Shown here: piece after piece, positions 6,757-10,570 of the stretch
Numbering within the stretch: position 1 is the first letter of the stretch
Layout of the letters: the number at the start of each line of letters is the position of its first letter
The notes under the pieces: model-generated
The model's database searches: none
Told to the model about the DNA's origin: nothing
The model's input: only the letters and a program-made list of their open reading frames with translations
Made by a program: the position numbers and the translations under genes
Source of the DNA: Pseudomonadota bacterium
GTDB lineage: Bacteria; Pseudomonadota; Alphaproteobacteria; Rhodobacterales; Rhodobacteraceae
Reading direction: 5' to 3'
Length of the DNA stretch: 10,570 nt
Assembly: GCA_022573605.1 (NCBI GenBank)
Contig: JACZTQ010000089.1
Coordinates: 1 to 10,570 of the forward strand

Positions 6757-6905
6757 CGTCCGCGCTCCTTCTCGGCCTCGGCCAGCTCCCGCCTCGCCCT
6801 GGCGTTGGCCGCCAGGGTGGCCCACAGCAGCCAGCCCAGGATCAGCGCCGTGGAACCATAGGCGGCGATCACGTAGAGCGCGTATTTGCCGGCCAGAAAA
6901 CTCAT
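6753..6905 (-). CDS. ccmD: CcmD haem exporter subunit (small membrane protein)
   Basis: A 50-codon gene on the minus strand between ccmC and ccmG. The protein starts MSFLAGKYALYVIAAYGSTA, continues with a hydrophobic helix (about 9-33, LILGWLLWATLAANA), and ends with a charged tail rich in Arg, Glu and Lys (RARRELAEAEKERGR). This is the expected CcmD layout: N-terminus with aromatic and tyrosine residues, one membrane span, and a basic, helical cytoplasmic tail. CcmD helps release holo-CcmE from the CcmABC complex in System I. Its start is 10 bases after the ccmC stop and its stop overlaps the ccmG start by 4 bases, so the three genes are tightly coupled. Identification rests on position plus layout, since the family is too short for firm motifs. 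Confidence 0.9.
   Translation of the reverse strand: MSFLAGKYALYVIAAYGSTALILGWLLWATLAANARARRELAEAEKERGR
6765..6770 (-). promoter_or_regulatory. Shine-Dalgarno site for ccmG inside ccmD
   Basis: On the minus strand AAGGAG lies 8 bases before the ATG at 6756. It lies in the last codons of ccmD and decides the ccmG start against the longer frame opening at 6825. Confidence 0.75.
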
Positions 6906-6915
6906 GGCAGGTAGC

Positions 6916-7641
6916 TCATGCCGCCAGCGCCTGCAAGCGCAGCGAGCGGGCCCGGCGCAGCCGGATCTCGGTGCGCGCCCGGACCAGCAGCAGGGCGATG
7001 AACAAGAGATAGAACGCCACCATCATGATGTAGAGCGGGGTTCGGAAGGCATCGTCCATGCGCTGCCCCTCGGCCACGCTCAGGGACGAGCCCTGGTGCA
7101 GCGTGGCCCAGAACATCACCGCGTAGCGCGACAGGAAGGCGAAGATTACGCCCACCAGGCAGAGGATGCCCGAGAGGTCGGCGGCCTTCTCGGGCTCGTC
7201 GATGGTGGCCCACAGCGCGATGTAGCCGAGATAGAAGAAGAACATGATCAGCACCGCCGTCAGGCGGGCGTCCCAGACCCACCAGGCGCCCCACATCGGC
7301 TGACCCCAGACCGCCCCGGTGATCAGGGCGATGGCGGTGAAGGCCAGCCCGATCGGGGCCGCCGCCTTGGCCACCAGGAAGCTGACATGGTGGCGCCGGA
7401 TGATCCCCACCGCCGAGGCGATGGCCATGATCGCGTAGGTGTTGATCGACAGCATCGCGGCGGGCACGTGGATGAACATGATCTTGACCGTCGAGCCCTG
7501 CCGGTAGTCGTCCGGGGTGCCGAACACGGCCCAGCCGAGGCCGACCGCCAGCAGCACGCAGGCCGCCACCCACAACGGGGTCAGCAGGCGCCCGGACAGG
7601 CGCATGAATTCAAGCGGGTTGGCGTATCTCCAGATCGACAT
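6916..7641 (-). CDS. ccmC: Haem exporter/handling protein CcmC
   Basis: Integral membrane protein of cytochrome c maturation System I that presents haem to the chaperone CcmE. The 241-residue product has six hydrophobic segments. The tryptophan-rich periplasmic WWD motif appears as WGAWWVWDAR (117-126). Two histidines sit at the positions expected for axial haem ligands: H58 in FIHVPAA and H182 in ATLHQGSS. Length is typical. The ATG at 7641 gives MSIWRYANP, a normal CcmC beginning, though no strong Shine-Dalgarno precedes it. ccmD follows after 10 bases. Upstream there is no ccmA or ccmB but a palindrome-rich spacer and then tupA on the same strand, so the ABC part of the complex must be encoded elsewhere if the pathway is complete. 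Confidence 0.95.
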   Translation of the reverse strand: MSIWRYANPLEFMRLSGRLLTPLWVAACVLLAVGLGWAVFGTPDDYRQGSTVKIMFIHVPAAMLSINTYAIMAIASAVGIIRRHHVSFLVAKAAAPIGLAFTAIALITGAVWGQPMWGAWWVWDARLTAVLIMFFFYLGYIALWATIDEPEKAADLSGILCLVGVIFAFLSRYAVMFWATLHQGSSLSVAEGQRMDDAFRTPLYIMMVAFYLLFIALLLVRARTEIRLRRARSLRLQALAA

Positions 7642-7676
7642 GGGGGCCTAGGTAATCCAGACCGGGCGCATCGGCA

Positions 7677-7744
7677 ACGGGCAAAATGCCGCTGCCGCGG
7701 TTGGGCGGGTTTTGCCCGTGACGAAATCCGCTGGTGCGGATTTC
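7677..7744. repeat. Two perfect hairpins upstream of ccmC
   Basis: ACGGGCAAAA (7677-7686) pairs perfectly with TTTTGCCCGT (7710-7719) across a 23-base loop. GAAATCCGC (7723-7731) pairs with GCGGATTTC (7736-7744) around TGGT. They lie 36-103 bases before the ccmC start and are part of the same palindrome-rich block as the large inverted repeat that follows. No -35/-10 pair for ccmC is evident among them. Confidence 0.7.
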
Positions 7745-7745
7745 C

Positions 7746-7840
7746 GGCGCCGCCTGCCCACCCCACCTCCCCGCCCAACCACCGATCTTGCCCCGGTAGC
7801 ATCGGTGGTTGGGTGGGGAGGAGGGGTGGGCGGCGGCGCG
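7746..7840. repeat. Large imperfect inverted repeat, arms about 40 bp
   Basis: The arm at 7746-7786 is the reverse complement of 7801-7840 apart from two internal mismatches, one extra base and the outermost bases; the loop is 14 bases (7787-7800). The arms are built from C-rich and G-rich blocks (for example CAACCACCGAT against ATCGGTGGTTG next to the loop). As RNA this would fold into a very stable rod. It lies between tupA and ccmC, so it could end tup transcription, protect an mRNA end, or be a mobile palindromic element. Confidence 0.8.
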
Positions 7841-7841
7841 C

Positions 7842-7866
7842 CCAAAAGACGCGGAGCGGCTTTTGG
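7842..7866 (-). terminator. Hairpin just after the tupA stop, possible terminator
   Basis: CCAAAAG (7842-7848) pairs with CTTTTGG (7860-7866), and inside it CGC pairs with GCG around a 3-base loop, with one A/G mismatch. It begins 25 bases past the tupA stop. The A/T blocks in the stem give a T-rich run on the outgoing side, as in bidirectional terminators, but the GC core is short, and the larger inverted repeat beyond may matter more. Confidence 0.4.
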
Positions 7867-7891
7867 AACAGGCGCAAAAACCCGACGCGCG

Positions 7892-8716
7892 TCAACGCGC
7901 GTTGGGGAAGAACAGTTGCTGGCCGTCGCGCTGGTAGGCGGCGATGGCGCCCTGGCCCTCGCCCGACAGGAGCCAGTCGATGAACGCCTGCCCGGCCGCC
8001 GCCTTCACCTTCGGGCAGCGCTCCGGGTTGACCAGGATCACCCCGTACTGGTTGAACAGCGCCGCGTCGCCCTCGACCATGATGGCGAAATCGCCCTTGT
8101 TGCCAAAGGCGATCCAGGTGGCGCGGTCGGTCATCGTGTAGGCGCCCATGCCGACCGCCAGGTTCAGGGTCGCGCCCATGCCCGAGCCGGTCTCGCGATA
8201 CCAGCCGCCGCTGTCGGCGGTGGGGTCGATGCCGGCGGCCCGCCACAGCGCCAGCTCCTTCTTGTTGGTGCCACTGTCGTCGCCGCGCGAGGCGAACGGC
8301 GCGCCCGCCCCCTTGATCGCCGCCAGCGCCGCCAGCACGTCGTGCGAGCCGGCCACCCCGGCCGGGTCGGCGGGCGGGCCGACGATGATGAAATCGTTGT
8401 ACATCACGTCCGAGCGGGCCACCCCGAAGCCCTCGGCGACGAAGGCCTGCTCGGCCGCCTTGGCATGCACCAGCAGCACATCGCCGTCGCAGTTCTTCGC
8501 GTTCTTGATCGCCTGGCCGGTGCCGACCGCGACCACCCGCACCTCGATCCCGGCCTCGGCCGTGAACTGCGGCAGCAGCACGTCGTAGAGCCCGGAATTC
8601 TGCGTCGAGGTGGTCGACTGGACGATGATGAACTCCCCCGCCCCGGCCGGCTGGCCAAGGGCGAGAGCGGCGGCGAAGGCAGTGGTCGCGAGGGTCGCAA
8701 GGCGGTGTTTCTCCAT
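7892..8716 (-). CDS. tupA: Tungstate ABC transporter substrate-binding protein TupA
   Basis: Periplasmic binding protein that captures tungstate and passes it to the TupB-TupC importer. The 274-residue product has a signal peptide (about 1-26, ending AGAGEF) and then TupA-type motifs in order: VQSTTSTQNSGL (32-43, the anion-binding Thr/Ser loop), VVAVGTGQAI (61-70), DVLLVHA (79-85), VMYNDFIIVGP (104-114), SRGDDSGTN (143-151), WYRETGSGMG (172-181) and YTMTDRAT (193-200). These separate it from ModA (molybdate) and PstS (phosphate), although binding preference cannot be proven from sequence. AGGAAGAG precedes the ATG at a suitable distance. It is the last gene of the tupB-tupC-tupA operon, 30 bases after tupC. 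Imported tungsten would serve tungsten or molybdenum pterin enzymes. Confidence 0.93.
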   Translation of the reverse strand: MEKHRLATLATTAFAAALALGQPAGAGEFIIVQSTTSTQNSGLYDVLLPQFTAEAGIEVRVVAVGTGQAIKNAKNCDGDVLLVHAKAAEQAFVAEGFGVARSDVMYNDFIIVGPPADPAGVAGSHDVLAALAAIKGAGAPFASRGDDSGTNKKELALWRAAGIDPTADSGGWYRETGSGMGATLNLAVGMGAYTMTDRATWIAFGNKGDFAIMVEGDAALFNQYGVILVNPERCPKVKAAAGQAFIDWLLSGEGQGAIAAYQRDGQQLFFPNAR

Positions 8717-8746
8717 GAGGTCTCTTCCTGTTTGCTAATCAGCCGG

Positions 8747-9499
8747 TCACAGCAGCAACCGCCCGGCCAGATAGGCTTGCGCCTCCGGCGATTGCGGCTG
8801 GTCGAAGAAGCGGGCGGCGCCACCCTGTTCGGCGATCCGCCCGTGGTGCAGGAACACGATCTCGCCGGCCATGCGCCGCGCCTGGTCGCGGTCGTGGGTG
8901 ACCAGCACCACCTTGACGCCCTCGCCCGCGACCTTGCGGATCAGCGCCTCGATGGCGGCGGTGGCCTGCGGGTCGAGGCTGGTGGTCGGCTCGTCGAGCA
9001 GCAACAGCGCCGGGCGCGCGGCCAGGGCGCGGACCATCGAGAGGCGTTGCTGCTCGCCCCCCGACAGCACCCGGGCCGGCCGCCCGGCCAGCGCCGCCAG
9101 TTGCCCCAGCGCCAGAAACTCGGCGATCCGTCCCGGCCGCTCCGCCCGGGGCACGCCATAGGTCTTCAGCGCATGGTCCAGATTGGCCCCCACCGAGCGG
9201 CGCAGCAGCACCGGGCGCTGGAACACGAAGGCGATGCGGTTTTTCCCGGCCTCGGCCGCCCCGCCATAGCTCACCCGGCCGCCGCTGGGCCGGATCAGCC
9301 CGGCGATGAGGCGCAGCAGCAGGCTCTTGCCGGCCCCGTTCGGCCCCATCACGCAGGTCAGCGCGCCGGGCGCGAGGGTGAGCGAGACGCCGTCGATCAG
9401 CCGCTTGGCGCCAGCCTTCCCCGGGACCTCGTAGACCACGCCGTCGAGTTCCAGCGGCCAGATGCCGCCGCTCTCGGGATTGTGCGCCATGTCACGCAT
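8747..9499 (-). CDS. tupC: Tungstate ABC transporter ATP-binding protein TupC
   Basis: Cytoplasmic ATPase driving tungstate import. The 250-residue product shows a complete ABC domain: Walker A GPNGAGKS (52-59), Q-loop at Q94 in FVFQRP, signature LSGGEQQR (145-152), Walker B LLLLDEPT (165-172), D-loop SLD (174-176) and the switch histidine in VTHDRDQ (H202). The length is the minimal ABC size, without the C-terminal molybdate-binding extension found in ModC. Two starts are possible: the ATG at 9499, overlapping the tupB stop by 8 bases, and the in-frame ATG at 9490 just after it. Neither has a decisive ribosome site and translation is probably coupled to tupB. Assignment to tungstate rests on the neighbouring tupA. 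Confidence 0.92.
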   Translation of the reverse strand: MRDMAHNPESGGIWPLELDGVVYEVPGKAGAKRLIDGVSLTLAPGALTCVMGPNGAGKSLLLRLIAGLIRPSGGRVSYGGAAEAGKNRIAFVFQRPVLLRRSVGANLDHALKTYGVPRAERPGRIAEFLALGQLAALAGRPARVLSGGEQQRLSMVRALAARPALLLLDEPTTSLDPQATAAIEALIRKVAGEGVKVVLVTHDRDQARRMAGEIVFLHHGRIAEQGGAARFFDQPQSPEAQAYLAGRLLL

Positions 9500-10199
9500 A
9501 AGCCATCCGCGCGGCGCTGCTGCGCAGTCCCATCAGCGCCGCGCTGACGATCACCGAGAGCGCGATCAGGATCATCCCCAGCCCCAGCGCCAGCGCCAGC
9601 TCGCCCTTCGAGGTCTCGAGCGCGATGGCGGTGGTCATCATCCGGGTGACATGGTTGATGTTGCCCCCGACGATCAGCACCGCGCCGACCTCGGCCAGGG
9701 CGCGGCCCAGCCCGGCCAGCGCCGCGGTCAGCAGCGAATAGCGCGCGTCCCAGAGCAGCGTCGCCACGGTGCCGGCGCGCGAGGCGCCCATCGAGCGCAG
9801 CAACTCGTCGTATTCGCCGTGCAGGTCCTCGACCACCTGCCGGGTCAGGGCGGCGATGATCGGGGTCACCAGGATGATCTGGGCGATGATCATCGCGCCC
9901 GGCGTGTAGAGCAGTTGCAAGACCCCGAGTGGCCCCGCCGCCGACAGCATCAGGTAGACGGAGAGCCCGACCACCACCGGCGGCAGCCCCATCAGCGCGT
10001 TGACCAGCACGGTGGCGGCGATGCGGCCGGGAAAGCGCCCCACCGCCAGCACCGCGCCCAGCGGCAGGCCGATCAGGCAGGCGACCGCCACGGCGCTCAG
10101 GGTGACGCGCAGGCTCAGGGCGATGATCTCGACCAGATCCGCGTCGAATCCGGCGATCAGCGCGAAGGCCTCGCCGAAGGCTGCCCAGAAGTCCTGCAT
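9492..10199 (-). CDS. tupB: Tungstate ABC transporter permease TupB
   Basis: Inner-membrane channel subunit of the tungstate importer. The 235-residue product has about five or six hydrophobic segments. The cytoplasmic coupling loop of importer permeases (EAA-type) reads DELLRSMGASRAGTVATLLW (131-150). LSLRVTLSAVAVACLIGLPLG (28-48) and VLVNALMGLPPVVVGL (64-79) are typical of the BPD permease fold in tungstate-type systems, and ALAEVGAVLIVGGNI (167-181) is a further landmark of this subgroup. It is the first gene of the operon and partly overlaps tupC. The ATG at 10199 is the first in frame after the AT-rich control region; only a weak Shine-Dalgarno-like GGA lies upstream. Confidence 0.92.
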   Translation of the reverse strand: MQDFWAAFGEAFALIAGFDADLVEIIALSLRVTLSAVAVACLIGLPLGAVLAVGRFPGRIAATVLVNALMGLPPVVVGLSVYLMLSAAGPLGVLQLLYTPGAMIIAQIILVTPIIAALTRQVVEDLHGEYDELLRSMGASRAGTVATLLWDARYSLLTAALAGLGRALAEVGAVLIVGGNINHVTRMMTTAIALETSKGELALALGLGMILIALSVIVSAALMGLRSSAARMAYA

Positions 10200-10230
10200 C
10201 GGGTGGCGTCACGATCCTGTGCTGTTTCGT

Positions 10231-10303
10231 GGTGTAATTATGTATTCTCTGTCAAAATTTTCCGAAAGCAACGAAAATAATGCAATTCTGAACGGATTTT
10301 GAC
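10231..10303 (-). promoter_or_regulatory. AT-rich probable promoter/operator region of the tup operon
   Basis: This is the most AT-rich stretch in the window, 32-104 bases before the tupB ATG. On the minus strand CATAAT (10242-10237) is a fair -10 match, with only a weak -35 candidate (TTCGGA, 18 bases away). An inverted pair GTCAAAAT (10251-10258) and ATTTTGAC (10296-10303) encloses it from upstream, with a further CCG/CGG match inside. The arms could be half-sites for a regulator that bridges or loops. I see no classical ModE palindrome. The location and composition support a promoter; the exact elements are uncertain. Confidence 0.4.
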
Positions 10304-10334
10304 CAGATGGCGTCCGTCCAGTGTGGCCGGCCGG

Positions 10335-10381
10335 CCGGATGTCCCGCCCGGGGTGCAACCCCGGGCAGCGCCCGACCCGCC
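10335..10381. repeat. 47-nt hairpin repeat, copy 1
   Basis: First of two 47-base units identical at 42 positions. Its core is a perfect 9-bp stem, GCCCGGGGT (10346-10354) with ACCCCGGGC (10358-10366), loop GCA. It is preceded by alternating GGCC/CCGG and followed by AGCGCCCGACCCGCC. Confidence 0.8.
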
Positions 10382-10387
10382 GCCAGG

Positions 10388-10438
10388 GGCGCATCTTGAT
10401 GCGCCGTTCCGGCGGTGAATGGCGGAACAAGTTCCGCC
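10388..10438. repeat. Two compact hairpins between the 47-nt repeats
   Basis: GGCGCATC and GATGCGCC (10388-10405) form one perfect hairpin, and GGCGGAAC with GTTCCGCC (10421-10438) another, each with two bases between the 8-bp arms. GTTCCG also occurs at 10406-10411 and could pair with CGGAAC at 10423-10428 instead, so two exclusive folds are possible. Such GGCGGAACAAGTTCCGCC-like elements resemble short intergenic repeats seen in other bacteria (general impression). Confidence 0.7.
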
Positions 10439-10497
10439 CTACGATGTTGGGTCAGCCGGCCAATTCGGCCGGCCGGCCGCCGGATGCGGCGCGCCGA

Positions 10498-10544
10498 CCG
10501 GATCTCCCGCCCGGGGGGCGCCCTCGGGCAGCGCCCGACCCGCC
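10498..10544. repeat. 47-nt hairpin repeat, copy 2
   Basis: Second unit, starting 163 bases after the first. Its stem GCCCGGGGG (10509-10517) with CCCTCGGGC (10521-10529), loop GCG, still pairs at all nine positions (one G-T) although the tip and loop differ from copy 1. The flanking AGCGCCCGACCCGCC is unchanged. Apart from the copies, the compact hairpins and a GGCCGGCC-rich stretch at about 10454-10482, I see nothing coding between 10304 and the right edge. Confidence 0.8.
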
Positions 10545-10570
10545 CCACCCCGGTCCATGGTGGCGGGCGC

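Noticed and set aside
7712..9547. 611-residue plus-strand open frame opposite tupA and tupC
   Set aside because: It is antisense to clear tupA and tupC, begins inside the palindrome block, and has the Arg/Gly/His/Gln-rich composition typical of shadow frames in GC-rich DNA.
10252..10548. 98-residue minus-strand frame over the right-hand repeat region
   Set aside because: It is made of the palindromic repeats, has no ribosome site, and shows no protein-like pattern.
10304..10570. Molybdenum-cofactor or tungstate riboswitch for the tup operon
   Set aside because: The hairpins lie about 135-345 bases from tupB, on the far side of the likely promoter, and do not match a riboswitch layout I recognise. 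There is no evidence they are in the tup leader.

Overview
The window is a very GC-rich stretch of bacterial chromosome. Gene content and protein character suggest an alphaproteobacterium, most likely of the Rhodospirillales type. The evidence is the dapF-mtaB-ftsY order, a septation protein A gene nearby, System I cytochrome c maturation genes, and an intergenic palindromic repeat of a style common in alphaproteobacteria. The taxonomic placement is inference.

Layout, left to right. (1) At 1-61 a short reading frame ends that may be the tail of a DDE transposase. (2) 243-818 encodes a small secreted protein resembling a free-standing Cache/PDC sensor domain. (3) 915-5927 is a rightward block of housekeeping genes: dapF (diaminopimelate epimerase), mtaB (tRNA methylthiotransferase), ftsY (SRP receptor), an EamA/DMT-family transporter and yciB (septation protein A). 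dapF and mtaB overlap by 4 bases. An 11-bp tandem repeat of about ten units fills the ftsY-transporter gap. (4) 5928-6183 is a convergent intergenic region holding a 200-bp palindromic repeat. (5) 6184-7641 is a leftward ccmC-ccmD-ccmG group for haem handling and thiol reduction in cytochrome c maturation. ccmD is only 50 codons long, and ccmA and ccmB are not in the window. (6) 7642-7891 is packed with palindromes, including an inverted repeat with arms of about 40 bp. (7) 7892-10199 is a leftward tungstate ABC transporter operon in the order tupB-tupC-tupA. (8) 10200-10570 has no gene. It holds an AT-rich probable control region next to tupB and, beyond it, two 47-nt hairpin repeats that differ in sequence but keep their pairing, with further compact hairpins between them.

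The genes are mostly well-known families. The less ordinary material is in the non-coding and repeat layer: a palindromic repeat carried in frame inside ftsY, the 11-bp minisatellite, the hairpin arrays on both sides of the tup operon, and the secreted sensor-like protein with no output domain. I found no convincing new multi-gene system.
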